Part shown: positions 43,882 to 52,620 of the stretch, in pieces | Layout: every line of letters starts with the position of its first letter | Numbering within the stretch: position 1 is the first letter of the stretch | DNA from: Chryseobacterium artocarpi | Lineage (GTDB): Bacteria; Bacteroidota; Bacteroidia; Flavobacteriales; Weeksellaceae | Assembly (NCBI RefSeq): GCF_001684975.1 | Contig: NZ_MAYH01000012.1 | Location: 558,001-622,000 of the forward strand | Reading direction: 5' to 3' | DNA length: 64,000 nt | Notes under the pieces: generated by a model | The model's input: the letters and a program-made list of their open reading frames with translations, nothing else | Databases searched by the model: none | What the model was told of the DNA's origin: nothing | Translations under genes and position numbers: made by a program

Positions 43882-44847
43882 ATGAAAAAAACAGTAGGAA
43901 TAGTCGGAGCCAATGGTTATACAGGAAGCGAGTTGATACGCTTGCTGGCTTTTCATCCCCACGTGACATTGAGTTTTTTATATAGTCGTTCGAATTCGGG
44001 AACAAAAATTTCTGATCTGTACCCGGATTTAACGACGGTTTGTGAAATGGTTTTAACCAATCAAACAGAAGAGGTTGATATTCTTTTTCTATGCCTTCCT
44101 CATAAGGAAAGTCAGAATTGGTTAACTCAGAATCCTGTTCATGAAGATACGCTTGTGATTGATTTAGGAAATGATTTCCGTTTGGATGGAAATTTTGGAA
44201 ACAGAAATTTTATCTACGGTTTACCTGAAATCAATAAAAAACAACTGTCAGGTTCAAAAAGTATTGCTAATCCGGGATGCTTTGCAACTGCAATTCAATT
44301 GGCGTTATTGCCATTGTCAGAAAAAGGATTGTTGAATGAAGTTTTTACCACAGGGATTACAGGTTCTACAGGAGCTGGGCAATCTTTGCAGGCAACAACT
44401 CATTTTACATGGAGAAATGATAATGTTTCAGCTTATAAGACTTTGACACATCAGCATGTGGATGAGATCTTACAACAGTTGATCTCATTTAATAATAAAG
44501 AAGTAAACCTGAATTTTGTTCCATGGAGAGGAGATTTCGCAAGAGGGATTTTTACAAGTTCTACCGTGAAAACTGATTTGGAATTGAGGGAGATAGAGCA
44601 ATTGTATCAGGATTTTTATGCAGGAGAGCCTTTTGTTACAGTAAGTGAAAGGGCGATTGATTTAAAGCAGGTTGTCAATACCAATCGCTGTGTGATTCAG
44701 ATTGAGAAGAATGGAAATGTTGCCGTAATTCATTCAGCGATTGACAATTTGTTGAAAGGAGCTTCAGGGCAGGCGGTACAAAATATGAACATCGCAATGG
44801 GCTGGGAAGAAAATACAGGTTTGAATTTGAAACCGATAGCATTTTAA
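43882..44847 (+). CDS. argC: N-acetyl-gamma-glutamyl-phosphate reductase
   Basis: 321 residues. NADP-binding start VGIVGANGYTGSELIRLL; catalytic Cys133 in SIANPGCFATAIQLALLP; later TGSTGAGQSL and VNFVPW-like LNFVPWRGDFARGI. Reduces N-acyl-glutamyl phosphate to the semialdehyde. Third gene of the operon; separated from argG by a repeat element but with no terminator. Confidence 0.96.
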   Translation: MKKTVGIVGANGYTGSELIRLLAFHPHVTLSFLYSRSNSGTKISDLYPDLTTVCEMVLTNQTEEVDILFLCLPHKESQNWLTQNPVHEDTLVIDLGNDFRLDGNFGNRNFIYGLPEINKKQLSGSKSIANPGCFATAIQLALLPLSEKGLLNEVFTTGITGSTGAGQSLQATTHFTWRNDNVSAYKTLTHQHVDEILQQLISFNNKEVNLNFVPWRGDFARGIFTSSTVKTDLELREIEQLYQDFYAGEPFVTVSERAIDLKQVVNTNRCVIQIEKNGNVAVIHSAIDNLLKGASGQAVQNMNIAMGWEENTGLNLKPIAF

Positions 44848-44871
44848 TACAGGAATGCACCAACTGATATT

Positions 44872-44900
44872 ACGGGAAAAACTCGAAACTCGAATCCCGT
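44872..44900 (+). repeat. Small palindrome with CTCGAA repeats (argC-argD spacer)
   Basis: ACGGGA (44872-44877) and TCCCGT (44895-44900) enclose a loop with ACTCGAAACTCGAA. The CTCGAA/CGAATC words also occur at 41407-41430, so the two may belong to one family. Confidence 0.45.
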
Positions 44901-44931
44901 TTCATTAATCAATTATCATTTATAAAAAGAC

Positions 44932-46071
44932 ATGAATTTATTCAACGTATATCCATTATTTAATATAAACCCAGTTAAAGCTCAGGGATCTTTTCTTTGG
45001 GATGATAAAGGAGAGCAATATCTTGACTTTTATGGCGGTCATGCCGTGATTTCAATTGGACATAATCATCCACATTACCAAAATAAGTTGAAAGAGCAAT
45101 TAGAAAAAATCTCTTTCTATTCTAACTCTGTTCAGAATGAATTGCAGGTTGAACTGGCTGAAAAACTGGGAAAACTTTCAGGATATGAAGATTATAATCT
45201 TTTTCTGTGTAATTCAGGAGCTGAAGCGAATGAGAATGCATTAAAACTGGCTTCTTTTCATAATGGAAAAAGCAAAGTACTTTACTTCTCAGGATCATTT
45301 CACGGAAGAACTTCTGCGGCAGTTTCTGTAACGGATAATCCTAAAATTGTTGCTCCTGTAAATTTTTCAGAACGATTCATCAAATCCGAATGGAATGATA
45401 TCAAACAGCTTGAACAAACTTTTGAGGTATACGGAAACGAAATTTCGTCAGTAATTATCGAAGGAATTCAGGGGGTAGGCGGAATTATGATTCCAACAGA
45501 AGAGTTCTTATTTAAGATTAAAGAATTGTGTGAGAAATATGATGCTGTTTTGATTCTGGATGAAGTGCAGTCAGGATATGGAAGAAGCGGATATTTCTTT
45601 GCGCATCAGGAATTTGGAGTTAAAGCAGATATAATTACTACAGCAAAAGGAATGGGAAATGGCTTTCCTGTTGGCGGAGTTTTAATCAATCCTAAGTTTA
45701 AAGCTAGCAATGGTTTGTTGGGAACAACTTTTGGAGGAAATCACTTAGCGTGTGTAGCTTCTATTGCCGTTCTGGATGTAATGAAAGATGAAAATCTTAT
45801 CGAAAATGCTCAACAAATGGGTGAGTATATTGAAAATGAAATTAAAGATTTACCACATATTAAATCCATCCGAAGGAAAGGATTGATGATCGGAATAGAA
45901 CTCGATAGAGACTGTTCAGAAGTAAGGAAAAGCTTACTGTTCGATCATCATATTTTCACCGGAAACTCTAATGATAAAAGTGTTTTAAGGATTCTTCCGG
46001 CACTTAATATCAAAAAAGAGGAAACGGATCTTTTTATCAATGCTTTGAAAGAAGTGTTGAAAAATATTTAA
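44932..46071 (+). CDS. argD: N-acylornithine aminotransferase
   Basis: 379 residues, class III aminotransferase. PLP lysine Lys239 in ITTAKGMGNGFPVGG; Asp210 in LILDEVQSGYGRSG; NSGAEANENALKLA and FSGSFHGRTSAAVS are also typical. Converts N-acylglutamate semialdehyde to N-acylornithine with glutamate. The shorter N-terminus and operon place favour ArgD over ornithine aminotransferase. Confidence 0.94.
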   Translation: MNLFNVYPLFNINPVKAQGSFLWDDKGEQYLDFYGGHAVISIGHNHPHYQNKLKEQLEKISFYSNSVQNELQVELAEKLGKLSGYEDYNLFLCNSGAEANENALKLASFHNGKSKVLYFSGSFHGRTSAAVSVTDNPKIVAPVNFSERFIKSEWNDIKQLEQTFEVYGNEISSVIIEGIQGVGGIMIPTEEFLFKIKELCEKYDAVLILDEVQSGYGRSGYFFAHQEFGVKADIITTAKGMGNGFPVGGVLINPKFKASNGLLGTTFGGNHLACVASIAVLDVMKDENLIENAQQMGEYIENEIKDLPHIKSIRRKGLMIGIELDRDCSEVRKSLLFDHHIFTGNSNDKSVLRILPALNIKKEETDLFINALKEVLKNI

Positions 46072-46093
46072 GTAATCTTTAAAATCAATTCAA

Positions 46094-47047
46094 ATGAAAA
46101 AATTTACCTCTGTAAGTGATGTAGAAAACTTGCAGCAAATTATAAAAAAGGCTTTAGAAATTAAAGCAAACCCACTTTCTGAAACAGAAAAAGGAAAAGG
46201 AAAAACAATAGGTCTTGTATTCTTAAATTCAAGCTTAAGAACACGTTTAAGCAGTCAGATTGCAGCACAAAACTTAGGTTTAAATGTGTTGACATTAAAT
46301 GCTGCACAAGAAGCATGGAACCTTGAATTTGCAGATGGAGCTGTGATGAACGGAGATACCGTAGAACATATCAAAGATGCTATTGAGGTTTTAAACCAGT
46401 ATTGTGATATCATTGCTGTTCGTTGTTTTGCAGGGATGAAAAGCAAGGATGATGATGTGAACGAAAGTATCTTAAGTCAGTTTGAAAAACATGCAACAGT
46501 TCCTGTTATTTCTTTGGAATCGGCAACACGTCACCCATTACAGAGTTTTGCAGATTGTATCACTATTACAGAAAACTGGAAAAAAGATCATAAGCCGAAA
46601 GTTGTTTTAACATGGGCACCACACATTAAGCCAATTGCACATGCTGTAGGAAATTCTTTTGCAGAATGGATGCAGGAAATGGATGTGGAACTTGTGATTA
46701 CTAATCCGGAAGGTTATGATTTGGACCCAGCTTTTACAAAAGATACAAAAATAATTCATGATCAGGATGAAGCATTGAAAGATGCCGATTTTATCTATGT
46801 GAAAAACTGGTCTTCATTTGATGATTATGCAGCAATGCCGGAAGTAGAAGAAAATTGGATGTTGACCAATGAAAAACTGGCAAACACTAATGATGCAAAA
46901 GTAATGCACTGCCTTCCCGTTCGTCGTAATGTTGAATTGAGTGATGAGGTAATGGATGGTGAAAATTCTATCATTTATCAGCAGGCAAAGAACCGTATTT
47001 TCTCAGCCCAAACCGTGTTTAGCGAAATTTTAGATCATATAAAATAA
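46094..47047 (+). CDS. argF': N-acylornithine carbamoyltransferase (ArgF' type; acetyl or succinyl)
   Basis: 317 residues. Carbamoyl-phosphate motif is FLNSSLRTRLS (residues 43-53), rather than the STRTR of ordinary OTCases, which marks the ArgF' group of Bacteroidota and Xanthomonas. HPLQSFAD and MHCLPVRRN are present. In Bacteroides fragilis the enzyme uses N-succinylornithine and Pro90 sets this choice; Glu there gives the acetyl form. Here residue 90, in MNGDTVEHIKDA, is Val, so the acyl group cannot be assigned. Makes N-acylcitrulline, which ArgE then deacylates. Confidence 0.93.
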   Translation: MKKFTSVSDVENLQQIIKKALEIKANPLSETEKGKGKTIGLVFLNSSLRTRLSSQIAAQNLGLNVLTLNAAQEAWNLEFADGAVMNGDTVEHIKDAIEVLNQYCDIIAVRCFAGMKSKDDDVNESILSQFEKHATVPVISLESATRHPLQSFADCITITENWKKDHKPKVVLTWAPHIKPIAHAVGNSFAEWMQEMDVELVITNPEGYDLDPAFTKDTKIIHDQDEALKDADFIYVKNWSSFDDYAAMPEVEENWMLTNEKLANTNDAKVMHCLPVRRNVELSDEVMDGENSIIYQQAKNRIFSAQTVFSEILDHIK

Positions 47048-47056
47048 CCCTAATGA

Positions 47057-47102
47057 GTCCTGAAGGGACGATTTAATCTCAAAATAGGAATTTATTCCTA
47101 TT
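47057..47102 (+). repeat. Two-hairpin intergenic repeat, copy B (argF'-argB spacer)
   Basis: First stem GTCC-TGAAG-GGAC, linker GATTTAATCTCAA, second stem AATAGGAA-TTTA-TTCCTATT. Same layout and orientation as the copy at 43829. Confidence 0.75.
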
Positions 47103-47130
47103 ATTCTATCCATATACAATAAGTAAAAAA

Positions 47131-47925
47131 ATGAAACAGAAAATATACATCATAAAAATAGGCGGAGCGCTCATTGATGATGAACGATTACTGGATCAGT
47201 TTTTAGATCAGTTTTCCGGAATTAATGATAAGAAGATTCTTGTTCACGGTGGAGGGAAGTTGGCGACAACGCTGGCAGATAAACTCGGAATAGAACAGAA
47301 AATGATTAACGGAAGGAGGATTACCGATAAAGAAACATTGGATATTGTAACAATGGTATACGCTGGAGGAATCAATAAAAATATTGTTGAGAAATTACAA
47401 CATAAAAAATGTAATGCGATAGGATTTTCCGGAGCTGACGGAAATCTTATTAAAGCTAAAAAAAGAGAACATCCTGAAATTGACTTTGGATTTGTGGGCG
47501 ATATCAATAAGAAAAGTGTGAACAAGAAATTGGTTTCAAAATTAATTAAACTGGATCTTGTTCCTGTATTTTCAGCCATTACACACGATAAAAAAGGAAA
47601 CCTTTTCAATACAAATGCTGATACCATTGCTTCTGTGATTGCTCAGGCGCTGTCAGAGAAATATGAAGTAGAATTGTTGTATTGTTTTGATAAAGAAGGT
47701 GTTTTAGAAGATGTAAATGATCCGGAATCTATTATTAAAAGTGTAAATGAAGAAGAATTTTCTACACTGAAAGAACAAGGAAAATTACACAAAGGGATTT
47801 TACCCAAACTTGAAAACGCTCTTGGAGCCATAAAGAATAATGTAAATAAGGTATTTCTGATTAAAGAAACCGAATTAAAAAATCATATAGAGAATCATCA
47901 TGCAGGAACTGAAATCTGTTTATAA
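47131..47925 (+). CDS. argB: N-acetylglutamate kinase
   Basis: 264 residues, amino-acid-kinase fold. KIGGALIDDE and LVHGGGKLATTLADKLG are the nucleotide and acylglutamate sites; GRRITDKETLDIVTMVYAG is a strong ArgB signature; NTNADTIASVIAQAL closes the ATP site. Phosphorylates N-acylglutamate. Its 3' end overlaps argE by 26 bp. Confidence 0.96.
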   Translation: MKQKIYIIKIGGALIDDERLLDQFLDQFSGINDKKILVHGGGKLATTLADKLGIEQKMINGRRITDKETLDIVTMVYAGGINKNIVEKLQHKKCNAIGFSGADGNLIKAKKREHPEIDFGFVGDINKKSVNKKLVSKLIKLDLVPVFSAITHDKKGNLFNTNADTIASVIAQALSEKYEVELLYCFDKEGVLEDVNDPESIIKSVNEEEFSTLKEQGKLHKGILPKLENALGAIKNNVNKVFLIKETELKNHIENHHAGTEICL

Positions 47926-48982
47926 TAAAGAAGAATTGTTAAATAATGCGGTCGGATTGCTTAAAAATTTGATTGAAATTCCTTCATTCAGTAAAGATGA
48001 ATTCAATACATCGGTGGAGATTGAAAACTTTTTCAAGAAACACCAGATCCCTACCAAACGTTTTAAAAATAATATTTGGGCGGTGAATAAACATTTTGAT
48101 GTATTCAAACCATCTGTATTACTGAATACCCATCATGATACCGTAAAACCTAATAAAGCTTACACACTTGATCCGTTTGTGCCGATTGAAAAAGACGGTA
48201 AACTGTTTGGATTGGGAAGTAATGATGCGGGAGCCTCTTTGGTTTCCATGGCGCAGGTTTTTTTACATTTTTATGATAAAGAAGATTTAAAATATAATTT
48301 AGTGATAGCGTTGACGGCAGAGGAGGAGATTTCAGGTTTTGACGGAATCGAGGCTCTGTTTCCACAGTTACCTAATATCGAGCTTGCCATTGTAGGAGAA
48401 CCCACGCAGATGAATCTGGCAATCGCTGAAAAAGGACTGTTGGTAATTGACGGAGAGATGAAAGGAACTCCTTCTCATGCTGCTCATCCCAATGATGACA
48501 ATTCAATTGTGAAATGTATGCAGGACTTACAGGGGATTTTAAACTTTAAATTCCCAAAGGTTTCAGAATATCTTGGAGAAGTTAAAGTAACATTATCGGG
48601 AATTCACGCCGGAGTACAACATAATGTCGTTCCCGAATCCTGTAATTTCACATTAGATGTAAGGGTTACGGATGAATATTCCAATAAAGAAGCCTTTGAA
48701 ATCATTCAGTCACAAATGAAATCAACACTTACTGCAAGATCTTTCCGACTGAATTCCTCAAAAATAGAAATGGATCACCCATTTGTACAGGCAGGATTGG
48801 AAATTGGAAGGACAACCTACGGATCACCAACCTCATCAGATCAGGCAATTATTCCATGCACATCTGTGAAAATGGGACCTGGAGACAGTAGGCGCTCTCA
48901 TACAGCGGATGAATTCATCTATATCAGTGAAATAGAGGAAGGGATAGAAATCTATATCCGGGTTTTGGAAAAAGTGTTATAA
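47900..48982 (+). CDS. argE: N-acylornithine/N-acylcitrulline deacylase, M20 family
   Basis: 360 residues. Di-zinc peptidase M20 residues are visible: LLNTHHDTVKP, LFGLGSNDAGASLVSM, TAEEEISGFDG and GEPTQM. The dimerisation domain follows at about 170-280. In this pathway the substrate should be N-acylcitrulline, made by ArgF'. Starts inside argB (26-bp overlap). Confidence 0.92.
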   Translation: MQELKSVYNKEELLNNAVGLLKNLIEIPSFSKDEFNTSVEIENFFKKHQIPTKRFKNNIWAVNKHFDVFKPSVLLNTHHDTVKPNKAYTLDPFVPIEKDGKLFGLGSNDAGASLVSMAQVFLHFYDKEDLKYNLVIALTAEEEISGFDGIEALFPQLPNIELAIVGEPTQMNLAIAEKGLLVIDGEMKGTPSHAAHPNDDNSIVKCMQDLQGILNFKFPKVSEYLGEVKVTLSGIHAGVQHNVVPESCNFTLDVRVTDEYSNKEAFEIIQSQMKSTLTARSFRLNSSKIEMDHPFVQAGLEIGRTTYGSPTSSDQAIIPCTSVKMGPGDSRRSHTADEFIYISEIEEGIEIYIRVLEKVL

Positions 48983-49295
48983 ATGATGGAGCAGGAAGAT
49001 GTATGAAAGGAAGTTTTTACGGTTTGTTATTAACTCTCAGCTTCAGACTTTCGGCTTACAATATATTTTGACTAATGCTCAGCAGACATTTAAAGTTTAC
49101 GTTTTTAATAAGGATTTATGCAAACAATACGATTAAAAATAGTGACTTTATATAATAAGGAAGTGTTTTTTTATAGTTAATAGTAATTTAAGGAAAGTCT
49201 TGCTGGGCTTGTCAAAATCAATCAAATATTTTAAATCAGATCACTACATAAGTCCTTTACGGGAATGTGTGATCGTAGAAAATCAATACTTATTT
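48983..49295. other. Spacer between argE and argH
   Basis: 313 bp. An in-frame extension of argH to 49200 exists but its 32 residues do not resemble the family. No terminator of quality or promoter consensus is visible, so whether argH is read from the operon promoter is open. Confidence 0.55.
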
Positions 49296-50600
49296 ATGAA
49301 AAAGATATGGCAAAAGGATGACCTCGCCACCAATATATTAGTCAATAATTTTACAGTAGGAAAAGACCTTGACTTCGATGAACGTTTAGCAAAATATGAT
49401 GTTAAAGGTTCTATGGCACACTGTAAGATGCTTGCAGAAACCGGAATTATCTCCAACGAAGAATCAGTGCAGATGCTTTCTGTATTGAATGATATTTTAA
49501 ATAAAATAGAAAATGGGAGTTTTGAAATTGATAAAGATGCTGAGGATATCCATTCTCAGATAGAAGCAATCCTGATTGCGGAATTAGGAGATACAGGAAA
49601 AAAAATCCATACTGCACGATCAAGAAATGATCAGGTTTTATTAGATATAAAACTTTATTTATTAGATGAAATCCGTGAAATTACTGCACTTACTGATGAT
49701 TTTTTCCAGATTTTGATTCAATTGGCAGACCAGCATAAGAATGTTCTGCTTCCGGGATATACCCATTTGCAGATAGCGATGCCTTCATCATTCGGACTAT
49801 GGTTTGGGGCGTATGCAGAAGCACTTTTGGATGATGTTGAGATGTTATTTTCAGTGAAAAATATCATAAATAAAAATCCATTGGGTTCAGCAGCGGGCTA
49901 TGGCTCATCTTTCCCGATCAATCGTGAGAGTACGACTTATAATTTAGGATTTCAATCAATGAATTATAATTCTGTATATGCTCAGATGACTCGTGGAAAG
50001 TCGGAGAAGTTACTGGCAATGTCAATGGCTACTTTAGCCGGAACCCTTGGGAAATTTGCGTATGATGTTTGTCTGTATTTAAATCAGAACTTTGATTTCA
50101 TCAGTTTTCCTAAGGAATTTACGACCGGAAGCAGCATTATGCCACATAAAAAGAACCCTGATATCTTTGAGCTGGTTCGTGCGCGATGCAATAGAATTCA
50201 ATCATTACCCAATGAATTGATCCTATTAACGAATAATCTTCCATCAGGATATCACCGAGATGTACAGCTGACAAAGGAAATTCTTTTCCCTGCAATTGAT
50301 TCCTTAAAAGAATGTCTTGAGATCTTAAGCTATACTTTACCGAATATTCAGGTGAAAGACGGGATTTTAGAGGATGAAAAATATAAATATCTTTTCAGTG
50401 TAGAGAAGATCAATGAAGAAGTGAAAAGCGGAAGCTCTTTCCGTGATGCCTATGTAAAAGTAGGGCAGGAGATTGAAAACAATGAATTTGATTTTGAAAT
50501 CGGAGATTTGGATCATACCCATCAGGGAAGTATCGGAAATCTTTGTCTGGATAAAATAGAATATCAGTTCAATAAACTGAAAAATAAATTATTGGGTTAA
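49296..50600 (+). CDS. argH: Argininosuccinate lyase
   Basis: 434 residues from the ATG at 49296 (MKKIWQKDDLATNILVNNFT), which fits the family start. Key parts: HTARSRNDQVLLDIKL, LPGYTHLQIAMPSSFG and the fumarase/ASL signature GSSIMPHKKNPDIFELVRA. Splits argininosuccinate into arginine and fumarate. The C-terminal part is slightly shorter than that of E. coli ArgH. Confidence 0.95.
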   Translation: MKKIWQKDDLATNILVNNFTVGKDLDFDERLAKYDVKGSMAHCKMLAETGIISNEESVQMLSVLNDILNKIENGSFEIDKDAEDIHSQIEAILIAELGDTGKKIHTARSRNDQVLLDIKLYLLDEIREITALTDDFFQILIQLADQHKNVLLPGYTHLQIAMPSSFGLWFGAYAEALLDDVEMLFSVKNIINKNPLGSAAGYGSSFPINRESTTYNLGFQSMNYNSVYAQMTRGKSEKLLAMSMATLAGTLGKFAYDVCLYLNQNFDFISFPKEFTTGSSIMPHKKNPDIFELVRARCNRIQSLPNELILLTNNLPSGYHRDVQLTKEILFPAIDSLKECLEILSYTLPNIQVKDGILEDEKYKYLFSVEKINEEVKSGSSFRDAYVKVGQEIENNEFDFEIGDLDHTHQGSIGNLCLDKIEYQFNKLKNKLLG

Positions 50601-50910
50601 AATCTAAACCATTAAGGTCAAACAGTTAAGCTGACATAAAAATCTAAAATTACTTTTAGAATACGCCTTATGTTTTATCGTTTGTAAATCCTTAAATCTT
50701 ATTTGCTTAAGCGATCTTAATGGTTGGATTTTACTTCGCTCTTTGAATTTGATGATTAATTTTTTGAAAACTACTCAGTTGTAAATTTTATCGAAGATAA
50801 AATCTTTGTGTCTTAAAGCATAAAGTTTATAAATTTCTTTTGCGTATTTGCGTTTTTATAACCAAATAAGAGATTTTAAAAGCCTATTTGAAAACGCAAA
50901 GGCGCAAAAT
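50599..50910. repeat. Two nested-type inverted repeats after argH
   Basis: Pair 1: AAAATCTAAACCATTAAGG (from 50599) is complementary to CTTAATGGTTGGATTTT (to 50732) with few mismatches. Pair 2: CTTTTGCGTATTTGCGTTTT (50837-50856) against AAAACGCAAAGGCGCAAAAT (50891-50910), with a smaller CAAATA...TATTTG hairpin inside. Such ACGCAAAGACGCAAA-type palindromes are common between Bacteroidota genes. No gene is visible in 50601-51002; the pairs may also serve as terminators for argH and the Lrp gene. Confidence 0.65.
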
Positions 50911-51002
50911 GATACTGATATATATTATTTTCAAGACGCAAGAAAGTCAAAGACTTTCAGTAAGTGAAACCGGAATTAATATTAAGTTTAAAATAAAAAG
51001 AC

Positions 51003-51464
51003 TTATTCCAGATCAATTTTAAACTTGGTAGATTTTTTAACCTCATGGAGAACGATAGAGCTGTGGTATTGTCCAATATTGGGAAGATTTGAAATTACAC
51101 TCACAGCAAAGTCATTATAAGAATTAATATCTTTTGCGATAATTTTCAACATATAATCATATTCTCCGGAAAGACTGATGATTTCCTGTACCTCGTCATA
51201 TTTTATAATGTTCTTCTCGAAGGTTTCCAATACTTTCTTGGATTGTTCTTTAAGTCGGACATTACAGTAAACGACAATATTTAAACCCAACTTTTCACGG
51301 TTTAAGAGACCCACGTACTTTTCAATGATTCCCTGTTTCTCCAATTGTTTGATTCTTTCGTACGTTGGAGTAAAGGTAAGACCTATCTTTTCTGAAATTT
51401 CTTTAACAGATAAAGTAGAGTCTTCCTGTATGATGCTGAGAATCATTTTGTCTTTTAAATCCAT
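51003..51464 (-). CDS. Lrp/AsnC-family transcriptional regulator
   Basis: 153 residues. HTH at about 18-45 (LSVKEISEKIGLTFTPTYERIK QLE) and a RAM/AsnC ligand domain from about 65 (VVYCNVRLKEQSKKVLETFE, EIISLSGEYDYMLKIIAKD). These proteins sense amino acids as dimers or octamers. Divergent from pyrB and next to the arg operon, so arginine or branched-chain control is possible, but nothing in the sequence names the ligand. A -7-like TATTTTTG (minus strand, 51485-51492) lies 20 bp upstream of its start. Confidence 0.92.
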   Translation of the reverse strand: MDLKDKMILSIIQEDSTLSVKEISEKIGLTFTPTYERIKQLEKQGIIEKYVGLLNREKLGLNIVVYCNVRLKEQSKKVLETFEKNIIKYDEVQEIISLSGEYDYMLKIIAKDINSYNDFAVSVISNLPNIGQYHSSIVLHEVKKSTKFKIDLE

Positions 51465-51549
51465 AAACTATATTTGAGTTTTAACAAAAATATTAATTTT
51501 AAATGAGAATAAGGAATTCGTAAGTTTTTAATTTATTTTAAACTTTGTT

Positions 51550-51580
51550 TTTGTAGGTTCATAAAATTGTTGTATCTTTG
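51550..51580 (+). promoter_or_regulatory. Promoter of the pyrB leader
   Basis: TTTG (51550-51553) and TATCTTTG (51573-51580) with a 19-bp gap, a very good match to the Bacteroidota -33/-7 pattern. The transcript would start near 51586. Confidence 0.75.
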
Positions 51581-51586
51581 CACTTA

Positions 51587-51658
51587 ATGAATAAAAAAGC
51601 ATTTATATCATTAGATTTACCGGGCGAAAGCGCCCTTTACGATATTTATTGTTATTAG
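51587..51658 (+). CDS. Putative pyrB leader peptide (23 residues)
   Basis: ATG at 51587 to TAG at 51658, giving 23 residues: start MNKKAFISLDLPGESALYD, end IYCY. No gene family is implied. Why it is called: it follows a strong promoter by a few bases, contains a GGGCG-AAAG-CGCCC hairpin (51622-51635), then a U-rich stretch, and its stop codon sits on the first bases of the terminator stem at 51657. This is the geometry of the E. coli pyrBI leader, in which a ribosome close behind RNA polymerase blocks the terminator when UTP is low. Expression of the peptide is unproven. Confidence 0.65.
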   Translation: MNKKAFISLDLPGESALYDIYCY

Positions 51659-51685
51659 CGAAGATTGTTGTCTTCGCTTTTTTTA
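51657..51685 (+). terminator. Attenuator terminator ahead of pyrB
   Basis: Perfect 8-bp stem AGCGAAGA / TCTTCGCT (51657-51664, 51671-51678), loop TTGTTG, then a run of T. It ends 18 bp before the pyrB start codon and lies after the only visible promoter, so it can act only on pyrB. Confidence 0.85.
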
Positions 51686-51703
51686 TGCCCAAAAATAAGA
51701 ATT

Positions 51704-52594
51704 ATGTTTACGATTACAGAACTAAGTACCGAGAGAATCAACAGTATACTGACAGAAGCGATGGCTTTTGCAAATGGTAAAACTGCTAAAATTGAAGGAG
51801 AAGTTTTTTGCTCAAACCTTTTCTTCGAAGATAGTACAAGAACAAAAACAAGTTTTGATATTGCAGAAAGAAAATTGGGACTTCAGGTTGTTCCCTTTGA
51901 TGCTTCACACAGCTCAGTTAATAAAGGAGAGAGCCTTTATGATACAGTAAAGACCATAGAAAGTCTGGGAGTAAACTTAGTAGTGATCCGTGACAAGAAA
52001 GACCGATATTTTGAGGAATTAAAAAATATTAAGATCCCTGTGATCAACGGAGGAGACGGAACAGGTAACCACCCGTCACAATGTATGCTGGACCTGTTGA
52101 CAATCTATCAGGAGTTTGGGAAATTTGAAGGATTGAAAGTAGGAATTGTAGGAGATGTAAAACACAGCCGTGTAGCAAACTCAAATGCTGAAGCTTTAAG
52201 AAGATTAGGCGCTAAAGTATACTTCTCTGGACCTGAACAATGGTTTGATGAAGGAGCGTTAATCAACGGAACTTACCTTTCAGTGGATGAGCTGATCGCT
52301 GAAGTAGATGTTCTTATGTTATTAAGGATTCAGCACGAAAGACACGACGCAGCTATGAGTTTCTCTGCTTCGGAATATCATAAAAGATATGGTCTGACTA
52401 AAGAAAGAGAACAAGCAATGAAAAAAGAAGCAATCATCATGCACCCTGCACCAATTAACAGAGGGGTAGAAATAGATTCAGACCTTGTAGAATGCGAACG
52501 CTCAAGAGTCTTTAAACAAATGCAGAACGGTGTCTTCGCAAGAATGGCAATTTTAAAAGAAGCATTAGAAGAAAAAGGGTTTACCTTTAAATAA
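51704..52594 (+). CDS. pyrB: Aspartate carbamoyltransferase catalytic chain
   Basis: 296 residues from the ATG at 51704 ([19 protein letters not shown]). An in-frame ATG at 51665 lies in the terminator stem and is rejected. Carbamoyl-phosphate motif [59 protein letters not shown]. Catalyses the first committed step of pyrimidine synthesis. No pyrI regulatory chain or pyrR gene is in this window. Likely controlled by the attenuator upstream, and followed by carA and carB on the same strand. Confidence 0.96.
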   Translation: MFTITELSTERINSILTEAMAFANGKTAKIEGEVFCSNLFFEDSTRTKTSFDIAERKLGLQVVPFDASHSSVNKGESLYDTVKTIESLGVNLVVIRDKKDRYFEELKNIKIPVINGGDGTGNHPSQCMLDLLTIYQEFGKFEGLKVGIVGDVKHSRVANSNAEALRRLGAKVYFSGPEQWFDEGALINGTYLSVDELIAEVDVLMLLRIQHERHDAAMSFSASEYHKRYGLTKEREQAMKKEAIIMHPAPINRGVEIDSDLVECERSRVFKQMQNGVFARMAILKEALEEKGFTFK

Positions 52595-52620
52595 AAGAGT
52601 CAAGGTAAAAGTAAAAAGGT

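Noticed and set aside
49200-49295. Longer argH start
   Set aside because: The 32 extra residues do not match argininosuccinate lyases; MKKIWQKDD at 49296 does.
51665-51703. Upstream in-frame start for pyrB
   Set aside because: It would lie in the loop and right arm of the terminator hairpin; its 13 residues do not fit the family.
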